A stretch of DNA of 64,000 nt. Source: Mactromeris polynyma. Lineage: Eukaryota > Mollusca > Bivalvia > Venerida > Mactridae. The first letter of the stretch is position 1. Each line of letters starts with the position of its first letter. Below are positions 14,052 to 27,710 of this stretch, piece by piece. The stretch spans positions 37,358,401-37,422,400 of the forward strand of contig JASFXZ010000004.1 of NCBI GenBank assembly GCA_032209605.1, read 5' to 3'. Below the pieces are notes generated by a model. That model did not search any database. It was not told the DNA's origin and saw nothing but the letters and a program-made list of their open reading frames with translations. Both the position numbers and the translations under genes were made by a program.

Positions 14052-14268
14052 CAGGGTGTTAAAAAGTATGTTCATAAAGTTGTAATTTTAATTAATTTCT
14101 AAATACTCGTTATGGACCAACAGTTTAATTCTGCGTGAGAGGTCTAAATCCATCAAATAGTAACGAAAAAAGCAATATATATCATTATGCGAAATAAAGC
14201 CTGCGTACATAACAATATTTTCATTTTATTTACGTTCAAATTTGTGAACAAACATTTTTAACACCCTG
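14052..14268. mobile_element. 217-bp MITE with TA duplication (Tc1/mariner-like)
   Basis: The left end CAGGGTGTTAAAAAGT and the reverse complement of the right end CAGGGTGTTAAAAATG are near-perfect inverted repeats, continuing to TGTTCA(T/C)AAA. The dinucleotide TA flanks both sides (14050-14051 and 14269-14270). Size, TA target site and lack of coding sequence fit a Tc1/mariner-type MITE. Confidence 0.75.
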
Positions 14269-14548
14269 TAGTGAAGATAACATATTTCTTAAAACGTTTG
14301 CTTATACATTAGCATTGGAAATCACTTTTAAATTTATTGATGAACACTTTAACCAAAAAGCGTATTTATTTGCCTAGATGTCCATTTTCAGGGAGGTAAC
14401 TAGTAACAACAAGTACCGAAACCACTTTCAGACAGATTTTTTCAACTCTTACTCAGACTTGGTTTCAACCTTGTGTTCGTAAAGACTTTTACGTGTAAGT
14501 TAGTTGATTCAATGTGGTTACATCGAATCGAAAGTCGAATTAATCACT

Positions 14549-15180
14549 CGGTATTTTGTAATTAAACATTCGGTATTTTGTAATTAAACATTCGGTATTT
14601 TGTAATTAAACATTAAGCATTCTGTAATTGAACACTCGGTATTTTGTAATTATACATTCGGTATTTGTAATTAAACATTCTTGATTTTGTAATTAAACAT
14701 TCTTGATTTTGTAATTAAACATTCGGTATTTTGTAAATAAACATTAAGCATTCTGTAATTACACACTCGGTATTTTGTAATTAAACATGCGGTATTTTGT
14801 AATTAAACATTCGGTATTTTGTAATTAATCATTAAGCATTCTGTAATTGAACACTCGGTATTTTGTAATCATACATTCGGTATTTGTAATTAAACCTTCT
14901 TGATTTTGTAATTAAACATTCGGTATTTTGTAAACAAACATTAAGCATTCTGTAATTAAACCCGCGGTATTTTGTAATTGAACAAAAGCATTCTGTAATT
15001 AAACAAGCCGTATTTTGTAAATAAGCATTAAGCATTTTGTGATTAAACACTCGATACTTTTAATTAAACACTCTATATTCTGTAATAAAACAATATGCAT
15101 TCTGTAATCAATAAAATAATTAAACACTCGATATTCTGTAAACACTCGGTATTCTGTATTTCGCTATTCTGTAATGAAAC
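14549..15180. repeat. 22-bp satellite array with higher-order structure
   Basis: About 28 units of ~22 bp share the core TTTTGTAATTAAACATT. Variants start CGGTA, AAGCAT or CTTGAT. Variant order recurs: the run of AAGCAT, CGGTATTTTG, CGGTATTTG and CTTGAT units beginning at 14615 repeats at 14834. That gives a higher-order period of about 219 bp. Units decay toward 15180. The 72-codon minus-strand frame here is a by-product. Confidence 0.85.
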
Positions 15181-17600
15181 CCATGTCTTTTTTATTCAAC
15201 CCAAAATGGAAATAATGTGAAATTTGATCTGTATAAAAAAGTGTCAAACTAATACGTGTCACAATAACGTTAGTTTAGCTTGATTATGTTATTCGGATGA
15301 CGAAAACTTAAACTTGAACACTTATTTTCCTTTACATATTTTCAAGAATGTTTGTCCAACTGTTTCATAATTAAATACACAAATGTTACATGTATGCCAT
15401 GATTAGCTTCCGCCGTTCCAACAGACCAGCGTTGAATAGACGAAGTATCTCCCCAAAACAAGCCAACATATTATACCTGCTTTCTCTCCCATCTTCTATT
15501 CGCACTATTTAATGAATTATAATTGATACATATGCATGCGGTCATAACATTTCGGTTAATCCATTGCCATTAGCGCTTAAGGTTGAAAAAAAAACCACGA
15601 AAGTTTTACTTTCCAACAGGGCTTAAACTCGTAGGTTAAGTCGCGATTTAACAGTAGAAAAATCGGTCGTTTATATAAAACCAAATATTTACACAATAAC
15701 ATATTTTATTACTACAATGATGTGAACTAATAACACTATCCAAAAAACCTACTATGATTAAAAAAAACACTTTACTGAAAACAACATTGGGTTTGAGTTT
15801 GACGTCGTCCTTAAACAATGTTTGCATTCCGTATGGCAGTCAGTTGACCAAACCATTGTTATTGGATTGCCAAACACTTGCATTAAACTGTGTGTTCGCA
15901 TGCAACTGACAATTTTCCATGCGAATCATGGGTTGAGAACAGATGTCTCGGAATGAAAAGTAAATGGTAAATGATGTGTTTAGTATTCCTGTGTTATCAA
16001 ACAGTACTGATCTGATTGTTTGAAAGAACCTGTCGACTCCACCACACGAATCAGAGGTATAGGTCCAATGAGCGTAGGACTAATTTACAGATCAGGTAAT
16101 GTTTGGTGTGTTCTTAGCAAAATACTAAAAAAGTGCAGTACGTTTTAGATGAACATAGCTTACGATATAGTTTATGTTTAATTGAAAATTCAATTACACC
16201 CGATACAATAAAATGAATTTTGTGGACCATCGAATTGTCCGGCAGTGGTGTGCCACATGCGCAACAAGCACGACGGAAATGTGTCTTGAACCAGTTCTTC
16301 ATGACCGCACCGAGATAGTTGCAATCCGAAATTTGACCTGAATATAGTCTACATGTGATCGGTGATCTAGTTGCCCAGTTGTTCGGTCATGTAATATGTT
16401 ACATTACGTCCATATTATTGTACATTTGTATGTAAAAATTAATCTAAAGGCCACATAATTTGCTGATTTCTGTTTCAGCTGAAATAAAGCATCCGATGAA
16501 CATCCGTTCTAGAGAAGACACAGAACATGTTTCGCATCGTGTAAGAGAGGACCCAGAATAACAACAATTTAATTTTCTAAAATGTCCACAACATATGTGT
16601 CCCAACGATAACAGTTATGAATGGAGAATTATAGATTAAGGTAATGGACATCATTGTGTTATTCAACTTAAGTACACTATTTTCATGGGGAAAATCAAAT
16701 AAATGCATTATTTGTTCAAAAACATGATGAATAACACAATTAACAAATGACATATTCAAAGATGTACGTAGTACGTTCACCGGCACGCACATTCATGCTT
16801 ACAAAAGCACATTTAGCATTTATTAGCACGCACTTACACTCGCAAGCAGACAGCAAGTTTAATAAAAACGTTATGCTAAAAGTGACAAAAATGTGAAACA
16901 GGGAGGTCCACATTCATATATTCAATATTCCCAGACCGATCAATGCAAATTCAGGAGGCACACGGACTAGGGGGCACACACACGGACTAGGGGGGCACAC
17001 ATACAGACTAGGGGGCACACACACGGAGGGGAGAGAAAACAATACCGATACGACAAGGACACGAACACTTTACAACACATCAAGGAACATAGACATTGAA
17101 CGACATAATTTTATGACTACACGACAGAGCAGTAAGCTAGTACAGACAATACAACGACCTACTGACTTAGAACTATCAGTTACACTATTGGGATCAGTAC
17201 TAATAAACAAATAAGTCTAGCAGAAAATGTCACTAACATTGTGCACAACCGCACCAAAAAAACGCAAGGAGACATGAAAAAAATGACACAAAACTACATG
17301 GAATTTAAACTTCGCTCCTCCGAACAGCTATGCATACGGGATTTAAGGAGCTTCGAATGATAAAAGTCGCCGATAGCAGATAACTTGCCAAAATATCTGT
17401 GCTTCTTTCTTCTTGTTCATGCTTTTCAAAATAAATTATTTAGACAAATTCCGCGATAAATGATTCGCATTAAACATCATGCAACTTTTGATTGTACGGT
17501 ATCGCTGTGCACCTGCATATATATATATATATCTACATTTAAATTTATTAGTTTCGCATAGTACTGTGTGTTATGAATACTTCTAAAATCCTTTTAAGAA
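15181..17600. other. Spacer with minor repeats
   Basis: A ~150-bp segment at 15815-15955 is a diverged copy of the SINE body at 17620-17755; both end in ACAGATGTCTCGG or CCAGATGTCTCGG. Three ~24-bp tandem units with CGGACTAGGGGGCACACA lie at 16957-17027. A short AT dinucleotide run is near 17516-17534. No gene recognised. Confidence 0.45.
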
Positions 17601-17603
17601 CTA

Positions 17604-17850
17604 ATGACATTTTTCAACAAATGCTCAGTTTTATACGGCGGTCACTTGACCTTACCAGTTTTCCTGGACTTAATCATAAAGCAGTACAATCTTACCCTTC
17701 CGCAAGCAGCTGACAACTTTTCCATATGCATCAGAAATGACCGTAGCCAGATGTCTCGGGAGGACATGTTATACTACGACGAGGAGTCGATCCAGGACCT
17801 CTCGGGTGACAACCCAGCGCTTTACCAACCGAGAAAACCAGGGATGTTAT
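17604..17850 (-). repeat. tRNA-derived SINE, minus strand
   Basis: Read on the minus strand from about 17840, it has GGTTGGTAAAGCGCTGG (A-box-like), then GGTCCTGGATCGACTCC (B-box-like) near 17785-17805, followed by a non-tRNA body. The body resembles 15815-15955, which lacks the tRNA-like head. The 83-codon plus-strand frame over it is antisense to the SINE and not a gene. Confidence 0.55.
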
Positions 17851-17943
17851 ATTAATATATAAGTATCTTACATTTCCACAAATTTAAACTAAATTTTGAA
17901 GTAAATGAATACATTAAATGAATACCGCCTTTTCCCAACAATT

Positions 17944-20900
17944 TTAAAATTTAGGCTTTGTACATGGTCTGTTGTAGAGCGAACAATCTGGGTAAGGTGA
18001 AATTGAGTCGTGGGCAACGATGTATTGTTGTTCGGAAATAGTGCCGCATTCGCAATATCCAGTATTACAGAAATCAATAGATAAATACTGAGGATGCTGA
18101 GTATTACAGTGATCGACACATTCGTGAAAATATGTAAATCTGAGTCCTGGGTTATTATAACCATATTCGGGGATTGCAACATCATCCTTTCCTTGAAAAT
18201 CGGAGTGATTTGTCGAATATTCTTTGCAAACTGAAAGAAAGAAAACTGTCGATAGTGTTTTGTCCCTACGTTGCATAGAAGACAAAATATTTGTACTTTC
18301 AATATTCATATAAAGTAGCGTAAAACAGACAATATGTGAGGCGTATTACAATGACATCAGATATTCAGACGAAACCAAATGTCGGATTTCTCTGATTTTA
18401 GCGCTTTGGAGTACTTCTGTTTAATCACGTTTCGTCATTATATCGGATGTTTTAACAGTTGACAAAACCCAACACAAATGTATAGTATTTCCATACAGAC
18501 AGCATCAACGTTTTAGGGGCTACACAAGTCAATGTTGATATTTTGCTAATCTATTGTGATAACGGAGCTTTTAAATCACACTAACAGCCATGCTCAAAGG
18601 ATGCAATTTCACGAAAATACTAGGGGTAAATGCGTAAGAAAAGTGTTAGCAGTCAGACTGGTATTGTGCTTATCATGTTATGGGTAACAAAAAAGCAGTT
18701 CACAGACACATTAATTAATCATATAAACTTAGTAAACACAGTTAGTGTTTTTCCCTCAGAATATTTTCGATACTTAGTACATCTACTCTTGAAATGCATT
18801 TAAATAGCATACATAAGTATGATTATAAGCAAATTTCCGTTCAGAAGTATGTTTTTCGTGAAATCGGGAATACCAATTATTCCTATGCCAAGTATCCTTT
18901 AAACAAATATACATCCCGGGTAGAATTAGAACCCGTATGTACAAAGGGCAAGTGATTTAAAAACAGCGTTGATCACCACTCACTGTTTCATAGATGCCCC
19001 TAATCTAACCGGTGATTAAATATTTGATATAATAGCATACATCTAACAATAACTATACGATCATACCTTGTACACAAATTCCTAAGTCATTGTTAAATTC
19101 AAACCCGAAATTACAGAGACAGTATTCAATGCTGTTTGTTGTCGCGGCAACACAACGAGCACTAGGGTGGAGACAATTGGACTCATTGCATTGCTCACCG
19201 ACAGCAGGTGCTGAAAAACATTAGCATTAAACATTGCGTAACGAATTATATATATTTTCATCTTGGTTATATATGACATAGTTTAGAATCGCCGTGAAAT
19301 GAAATTATTAATATTTTCATTTATCTACTTAAGTTAAACATCACCGACACGTGATACACGTGCATGATAGCTCAGCACTTCACTGATATATAGACACAAA
19401 TCCATAATACGATAACAGATCCTAAGGTGGTTGAAACTAATACAACAGCCAATAAAATGACTCTTACCTTAACCAAGGAAAGATAATACAGTAAAATCTG
19501 AGAGAGGAACCAATTAAAACTTATTAAGTACGTTGAACAAGTATTTTCTTAGAATATAAGAGTCTCCATTGTGATACATGTTCCAGTTTCAACACTCATT
19601 GACGAAGTCCTGTTTAGTTATTGTATATATGGTCATTATAAATGCCTCAACTAAATTTAACTCTAAATGTTTTACAAAACAATCCAACCTATCATGCATT
19701 CTCCCCGTATACTCCATGTTCCATTTTCAAGACACGTGGCGACTTCATTACAACTGTCCTTTAATTGGTAGCTCTGATCACATTCGTACTTTATTCGGTT
19801 TCGAACACCACGCAAATTTCCAAGAACTCTCCCCTTGGTTATTCGTGGAACCTCTAGACATTCTGAAAACAACAAAATACTCTCGATTGTTTCATAACTG
19901 AATCAAATTATACATAATTAACGAGGTCGTGACGAAAGAATTTTAAACACAATAAAACTGCCTTATAAACATGTTAATGAAATTATAATCGCTTTTTCGA
20001 GGTTGTGAAATAAATAGAGATGTCGACGAATAGCTATGTTTGTATTCGAATATTCGGTCAACCTTTCGAACGAATATTCAAATATTTGAACATTTGACCT
20101 TCATCCATTACGAACAGCACCAATTATGTGTTTATCATCACCCGTTCTGCTTGCAGTCATACGTACTACTAGTTTGTAATGTGTGCTTGATTTCGAGAAA
20201 AGCTTTGTTAGTTTTTTGTTAAAACTAATTCATTAATTCAAATTGATAACGAAAGTGAGAACATATCGAAATACCTGTATATCTGTCATTATATTCCGAT
20301 CGCACCAAACTTATGAACATTTGTCGTACCGTCGAAAAGTACGTATGATGCGAATTATTGAATAAACGCAACTTTAGCCGATGATATAGAAGTGTCGAGT
20401 TAAATACGCTAATTGCTACATGTCAGTATTTTAATAATAATGCATCTGAAATTCAAAGTTTAAGCTTATCATTTGAATGTTTTAAAGTTATTTAAAATCC
20501 CCATGATTACTTGAATACTAACAGGGCAATAGTGTCATCCCCAGAATAATATATACCTCTTGCCCACACATATACATCATGACATGTCATCACACCTGTA
20601 TATATTATTTTTACTCGTAAGAAGTCATTCAATTGGATGATGCTCATCATTGAAATTTGATACACTTGCATTCATCGCTTATATTGAATCAGTATTCGAA
20701 TATTTGATCGTACGAACGAAATTCGAATATCCAAATATTCGTTGACATGCCTAGAAATAAAGTGTCGAGCTTCCAGGATGTGCTCTAATGTTGTCGTGGT
20801 AATATCGTATATTATGAGGTGTGTTTATTATTTCGTAGCTTTTGCTGAATTTTGTCGTTATATATCCAGCAATAAATATTGACTCTAGCTTTATGTAAAT

Positions 20901-23900
20901 GGTCTGCGGAAGATGGTAAGGAAACATTTCCATTCTGAAGCATGGTTTATCTTTAAATGAGAACTATTGTAGCAGGTTAGGTGCACTGTAGTAGTTGTCT
21001 AATTATGATGCATACCAAAATCTAACTGCAATAAATTTCTTGAAGCATATAAATCGTTTCTTGATATGTTACATTTGCACCATTTCATCAACATTACTTT
21101 CCACTGCTTTCCTGTTTGTAACATTCATGATTACTCTCTGTCTTACAGCTCTTACAAAATTGATATTTGAACTTGTGAAACAAATGCACACAAATAAATG
21201 AAGAATTCGAGCACATACAAAGTGCACAAACACCCCAGAATAACAAAAATACATAAACATTTCAGATAAGATCGAGTTTTCGGGCATTTCTTTTTCAATA
21301 AACATAAACAATCAAACAAATATAACGTTTGAAGAAGTATGTGTCATTGCACCTGCACGGAATGCAATGCTATCATATAATGTTTTTCATTGATAAACAT
21401 GTTAAGTGGTAATTCTTCCGCAATTCACGAATATATCGGACTATCAGGCAAACGAACTTTTTCTTTATTGAATAATTATTTCATTCCAATAGACAAAGAG
21501 CTCTTCTACAGCTCAAATACGTGGTCAACTTCATCACTCGGCTATCAACAACACTATATTGATCTACACTCATATGAGCTATGCACAGGACACTTGTTTG
21601 GCCATTTTGGACCGTATATGTGTAGAAATAGATGAAAAAGTGATTACATAACTAAGGTAGGTAACTTTACGGGTAGGAGTATCAGTTCCAAAAAGTTCTC
21701 TAGTGCCCCGCCATAAGCAATTTGAAACGAGAAAGTGCGGGATTCCATTTGTGCGGTAAACTCTGGAAGCTTGCTAAGCAAACGTTCCCCAAATAACTAT
21801 CATTGGTATTCTACAAATATGGAATCATTTCATTTCTGAAAACGAATTTATGCAATTTAAATCAGAATATTGTCCATTCGTACGAAGACGAAAATGAAAA
21901 CATTCGTAATATGGATTAACTAACCAGAGATATTAGTCATTATAATGATAATTGGATTCAGTGAACATCTAATCGATCTGTGCGCAACAAGTCAATAAAT
22001 ATTGCCTGACAAACAAGTTATTGACGTTCTTGAAACTGTAGATTAATTATTACGAAACCTCATTGTTTTCGCAGTGAATTAATATTAATTATATTAGTAC
22101 AGTCTTATAATATTGCAATATGTTTATATACGCTAATAAAAGGTTTAAACACTTTAAATACAAAGAGGTACGTCTAACAGAATACTGCGCCGGGGTTCGG
22201 CCTATCAATTTTCAGAATAAGTATCACACATTTTCTGAGTTGTCTCAAAGCTCAACCGGTAAGTTTAGTCCTGGCGGTGTACGACGCCAGTCTTGCTGCA
22301 CGGCCGTGGTATTTTCTCCGTATTCATTGGAGTCGAGATAGTAAAGCGCTTCACATAGTTTTCATAGTAATTACCAAACGTTTCATAAATACTCCTGCTT
22401 TATCATTTGCCATAGGATGGACATGTGTTGTTTCATGTGATTGAACCCCAATTTATCTACTAATTATGATATTTAAATATATAGTCATACTTATCTTATT
22501 ATTTTGGGATTATGATTCATAAGACTCCTACAAAGGGGATATCAATCCAGACTTCTATGTGGTTTGTTGCTTCAAAATATGTCATTACTTTATACCAATG
22601 TCATCGACCGATATCGTTGAAAACTTTTGCCATTAAACGTTTTTTTTTCGAACTTTCATTATTTGTTTTCGTTTATGGGTAAATTCCTGCATTGTAGCTT
22701 TTGAAGAAGTTATTCTCATGCTCTGCCTGTGTAAATTGTTTTCGTAAATGATAATGTCATCCAGTATGTTATGTACTCAGTGTAATTCGCAACACTTTAC
22801 CCCTCAGTGTATTCTGTACAATCGCTTCCAGTTGGCAATAATTTAATAATTCAATAACTCCGCACTCGTTGTAAAAACTAAATACGTATTATTGATCAGT
22901 TTGTTTGTAGACAGAAATGCACCACTAATTCCATAAAATCCAAATGCATATAAAATATTCATTGTCTTTCCAATTATTATTATAGAAAATTTATCTTTAT
23001 TAAGCTGTAATCACAAATAACAAACAAGGCTGTCAACTTACAAACAGTATTGTGTGCTCATGATATGCATTTTAAGTATCGGATGAAATTCTACGAATAA
23101 ATGAAGTTCCTTTTGTCTGTTGTTGTAGCAAAATAATATTTTAACGGTAACGATTGAACATTTAGAAACACGTAAACTACCATAACATTCACAAACACGT
23201 TTTGTCACTCACAACAATACACCACGGGCTTTGTTTCTATTGCACCACGCAGTCATATGTTGGAAACCCGAACGAAGCGTACGTTTCTGTGATAATTTGA
23301 TTGGAGATAATACATCTATTTTCATTTCTCGTCCATCTCCATAATGTGGAGAAATTGAAATTTTATATCGAAGAACACGGTAAACTGTTTTGTGAACACG
23401 GAAGTGCAATTTAGGTAAACAAATCGGTGTTTAGAACTGAGATAATATTAACAAAAGGTTAGAAACTTTGAGGATCTTGTAGGCTGTTATCATGTCTTGA
23501 ATTCTTAAACAATATGCTAAGTTTTGCTTGTGTATATACAAAAGAAGCTCCATAGATAAAAGCAATAGATGATCTGTTGTGAGGTATGTAACTACAATCT
23601 GCAAATTTGTACTGAGTGCTCATACTTAAAACCGATCTCCATGCTGTTAGAGCAGAAGGAAACTCCGTAAACAATTACCAGCTGTATGTGTCTGAACTGT
23701 AAGCCATTCTAAGTGATATCTGTAGCCACGTACATGTGGTTCCAACTACAATATACATGTAATTGGTACAAATTGTGAATATTTTGAAGAAGCATCATTT
23801 CACACGAAGTATAATGTAATATTATCTATAATTCTACTTAGTTGTACAAAACATACCTTTTGTTCGACATGTTTTTGTCTTTCTATCACAAGCGGTACCG

Positions 23901-26900
23901 TTTGGACACGGCATTTCTTGACATGGTGACTACAAAAGAATGACACGTATAAAGATATAAGCACAAACAAAAGCTCCATTAAACTATGTTGTTCTTCATA
24001 TTTATGTTCCCTTTTTCAAAGAAACATTCAATTGTTTATACAAGTAGACGGTAAACAAAGTTATTCTATTAACGCATGAAGTTACGGAGGTCTTGTTTCT
24101 TGTAATCATTTACAGCAATGTGCATTGGATAATTCCATTCATAGTTTACGCATGTAGTCCGACTCATTAGCTTTATGTATGAAAACTATGACTAAAGCCT
24201 CATTTTCTGTTAACTGCTCGAGCAATGATACTTTTAGAAACTTTAAGGGTGTTTCACACTGCAATTGCAAGGTGATGCGCCTTTTTCGTTTTATGTACGA
24301 GGTATTACATATTACAGTCGGACCACTATCCGAATAATTGGTATTATCCAAAATAAATATCGAGTCCCAATGTATCTTCATTTCATACGCAGCTTTCCGT
24401 GCCTTTTAGCTGGCTTATCGCAGTGGATTGTCTCCCTTGAAAATGACCCGAAAATCGATATCGTGTTTCCAGCTCTACCAGTTTTGATCAATAGATTATA
24501 GAGGGAAATTATTTTCATACGTAAATTTAAACACTTTATCTTAATACTAGAATATTGTAGCAGTTATGACAAATTTATTCTCTTACATTTAGTGTAAACA
24601 TATTTATTCTAACTAAACATCTTCTTGCTTCCAATTTGATTTTTAAAGTATCACCTATCTATGCATAGAACATAGAGTAAAAATCAGTAAGATTTTCCTT
24701 TTCCAAAAGTTTAGGGGCTAATAACTCAGAATTTCCAATAAGTGGAATCATTTGAGCCGTTATGTCTGTTTTCTTGATTAAATTAACAATATCATGGTGT
24801 GTTTATAATTTTAAATAATTAATTGCTTCTTGTTTCCATTCTTTGTTTAAGTTAGTAATGTACTCAAATAAATGTCAATTTTCTTTCATTATTCTCGTCT
24901 GCTTTGTTGTTGTTGTTTTAACTATCAATGGGTTAAATTGATTGCCCGTTGTTATTGGCTGGTTTTAAATATTATAAATCATTTATATGATTTAGATCCG
25001 TTCTTGTCACGGCGGAATATAATTATTATTGTATTATTTTAATTATTGAATTATGAAGGGAAAATCTTTTCAAACAGTGATAAATCAACTTACGTGCGCA
25101 AATAAACGTAATAGACTTAACTTTCTATACTTTAGCGTGCTGCAAATATTATGTTTCTGTGATTTCTATTTCCTCGTGGTCACTTCATCACATTGAAATT
25201 AAGAACAGCTAAAACAATAATTTATATTTTAATGTTAACACTTTCCAATAGAGGTAGATACATTGTGCACATATATATTACGAGTATTGCTCAAATTATG
25301 TCCTTTCGATGGCACTTTTTTGCTGTAATGTGGATTATCTTTCCTGTTAGCATTTGTTAACGATTTTTGTTGAGAATAGTCAGATTTAGTTGTGTTCTGT
25401 TTTAATTTAGAATACACTAGGTATTGTTGTGTACGCTTTATCGGCGTCCAAACACGGCATCTGATGAAAGAGATATATCCGGTTGTAGCGATTAAACAAA
25501 CTGTTAAGTAACACCGAAAGCGCTTTTAGGGGGGAATTTTTGGAAATATAGGACTTTTATAGAATAGCATCGAGATGAAATATTGATATGGTCAATTATA
25601 GTTGGTGGCAATATACAGCTTGACGTTTTGATCAGTAAAGGTGTGAATTTTAACACAGCAAAACTTGATTACAATCAAAACAATTTTGGCGATGATTCTG
25701 TTTAACTTTATACTGAAATGAAAATATTTAAAGTGATGCTATTTATATGGAACACGCTTAATTCGATCCCTGTATTTATATCACGGACATGTTTATAGGT
25801 CCGTGTTGATAAATATTGTAATAGAGATGTTGCAATTATTCAGAAAAAGGACCTATATAACCTACATAACCGGGGAAAAGAAGCACCTGATTTGATATTT
25901 TTTTTCTTCATGATTTTATGTACACAGTATTCATAGAATGATCAGGATAAATGCCAAATCCTGTTTTTTAATTATTCACAGACGTCAATCGTTATCATGT
26001 TAGTACTTGTAGCTCTATTTAAGGTTGTAAGCCATGTATAATAATTTAAATGTTCACTACCACAGTTTACTGCAATACGCATGTTGTTCTTATAAGCTAG
26101 TTTTCTGATCTTATAAATTCATCTTTAAACAATCTGCGACAATTTACCAATATTAATTTTCATGTACTTTCGAGATAACAAACTTATTTACAAAAATGTA
26201 TTATTTATTTTTACAACATATTTTCTACTTCCACTGAAATTTTAGTTGTTGTCGTGATTGAAGATTTATTTAAATATCACGTTTAAGTCATTGTTGTTCT
26301 ATACACCACCAAGACTATATAAAGTCAAAACTATTGCCCAAGGCAATTTTAACATGATGTCGAAACACAGTGGGGTGGCTAAGTTATGATCAAAAGACGT
26401 TAAATCCGAGTATATTCGGTTATAGCATGGAGCCTATATCGATTATTGATTATTGACTAGTTTGACAGGTGTCATTTTCATGCGGAAGGGAGACAATCCA
26501 CGTTAGAGGAAATGGCTTAAACAAAGCCGATAATCAAGGGAGCTAATTCTTGATATTTATCCCAGAAAATTACACATGTTTATTCGAAATAAAAATTTCG
26601 GACCCGATGAATTCGAATGTACGAGGTCCCACTGTATTCATAATTCTTTGTGTGTAATTTATGTACATCACATGTCTTATTAATCTATATACGTCTATGT
26701 ACCAGCAGTACATAGATAAAAAGCCATTTACTCCATGTTTTGGTCGGAATGTACTAAGCTTATTTATTTTGTGTATGTAACAATCAACATGTTACGGAGT
26801 GGTTCTTGATATCTGGTGTATTGTAGACAGAGACAAATCGCATGGAATCTAATTTTTCATTTCCCATATATGTTGTGACCTTAAGAGGCAATGACGTTGT

Positions 26901-27449
26901 AATGAGTGGTATAAACAAACGTGAATAATTCTTTATACGATCGAAACGACTGTCATGCAAAATTATACCATCTTTACCGAAAGTATGTGAATATTTATGT
27001 ACGTAACAGGAACGAAAAAAGTTATATGCATGTTATGAACTAGTTTGAAGGCCGTGCGTTTATTTCAAATTGAATGAATATTGTTTAAATTCATATTGAA
27101 ATAGAAAGTAACATAAATTACATACCTTAGTAATGTGGATGTCATCCCTCTCCACCCTGAAACAGTTTTCAGTGAGATTAGACGTTCGTACGTTGATCTG
27201 GTGCAACTCGCAAAGTGCGTAATCCCGACGATAATTCATTACAGCACAATGTTCACGTAGCGCGCATTCTATCACACAGTCAGATAGTTTTGTTGTCACG
27301 AATGCTTGAAATCTGTATTCCTCATCATCGCAAGTAATGTTCATCGTTCCGTGGAAAGAGATTTGCAAATCATATTTTCTTATCACGGTATGAGCGTCCA
27401 TTATCGGCGCAACTAAAGCGCCGACAAATGGAATAATAATATGCAACAT
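17944..27449 (-). CDS. Secreted mosaic protein: PAN/apple-like, CCP/sushi, EGF and Cys-rich C-terminus
   Basis: Five exons on the minus strand join in frame: 27449-27126, 23929-23857, 19862-19689, 19210-19067 and 18230-17944 (stop). Intron phases are 0,1,1,1 and all have GT-AG ends. The product is about 333 aa. Residues 1-19 form a signal peptide (MLHIIIPFVGALVAP). A PAN/apple-like module follows with Cys 40, 58, 62, 68, 80 and 96. Exon 2 is a small four-Cys module (Cys 111-129). Exon 3 is a sushi/CCP domain: Cys 134, 160, 176, 188, Trp 182, plus an extra Cys 170. Exon 4 is an EGF domain with exact spacing (Cys 198, 203, 210, 221, 223, 236). Exon 5 has a Cys-rich region with a C-x3-C ... C-x-C-G pattern resembling PAN or WSC modules. 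Exons 3 and 4 are symmetric phase-1 units, the usual shuffling class. No membrane segment is seen, so it is probably secreted. Role unknown; such mosaics serve in extracellular recognition. Confidence 0.82.
20015..20753. mobile_element. 739-bp hAT-type MITE with 8-bp target duplication
   Basis: The left end TAGAGATGTCGACGAATA and the reverse complement of the right end TAGGCATGTCAACGAATA are inverted repeats. GAAATAAA lies directly on both sides (20007-20014 and 20754-20761), an exact 8-bp duplication as expected for hAT. ATTCGAATA-rich subterminal sequence is present at both ends. There is no transposase frame. It lies upstream (minus sense) of the sushi exon, in intron 2 of the mosaic gene. 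Confidence 0.8.
24250..24500. repeat. pogo/Tigger-like element fragment
   Basis: Around 24313 the sequence reads TACAGTCGGACCACTATCCG, and further in TGGATTGTCTCCCTT. The 26.4-26.64 kb segment in opposite orientation has matching words (GGACCTCGTACATTCG and TGGATTGTCTCCCTTCCG on its reverse strand). CAGTNGGACC ends are typical of pogo/Tigger relatives. The 78- and 80-codon frames here are repeat-derived. Lies in intron 1 of the mosaic gene. Confidence 0.4.
26400..26640. repeat. Second pogo/Tigger-like fragment, inverted relative to 24.3 kb
   Basis: The minus strand starts near 26634 with CAGTGGGACCTCGTACATTC and later carries GTGGATTGTCTCCCTTCC, paralleling the 24.3-kb fragment. No coding capacity. 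Lies in intron 1 of the mosaic gene. Confidence 0.4.
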
Positions 27450-27615
27450 ATTGGCTCCGTAGAAACTAGAAATTAAATGATTTCATGTTTTAATATTATT
27501 GATAGAACTTTAGCGTTTGAGGATCATCGCAGCTTTAATTATGCGGATACATATATGATCTTACTCTATGACTGACATTAATAGTCCCAGCAAATGAAGG
27601 AATGAGCATTCTGCA

Positions 27616-27710
27616 TTATGTCACCTGACCATAGAAGGCGGGCTCATGAAATGTGATGACAGCTGCATTCGCTAGGTGTTCAGCGAAAATATGTTTCCCG
27701 TCCTGTAGCA
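27616..27710 (-). CDS. Possible terminal exon of an unidentified gene
   Basis: On the minus strand a good acceptor (TTTAATTACAG) precedes a 30-codon open stretch ending in TAA at 27618-27616. The peptide reads LQDGKHIFAEHLANAAV and continues to ...FYGQVT. It lies 167 bp upstream of the mosaic gene's first exon on the same strand. I recognise no domain and found no partner exon, so it could be chance. Confidence 0.2.

Noticed and set aside
17604..17855. 83-codon plus-strand frame
   Set aside because: It is antisense to a tRNA-derived SINE and its body; a diverged copy at 15.8 kb does not keep the frame.
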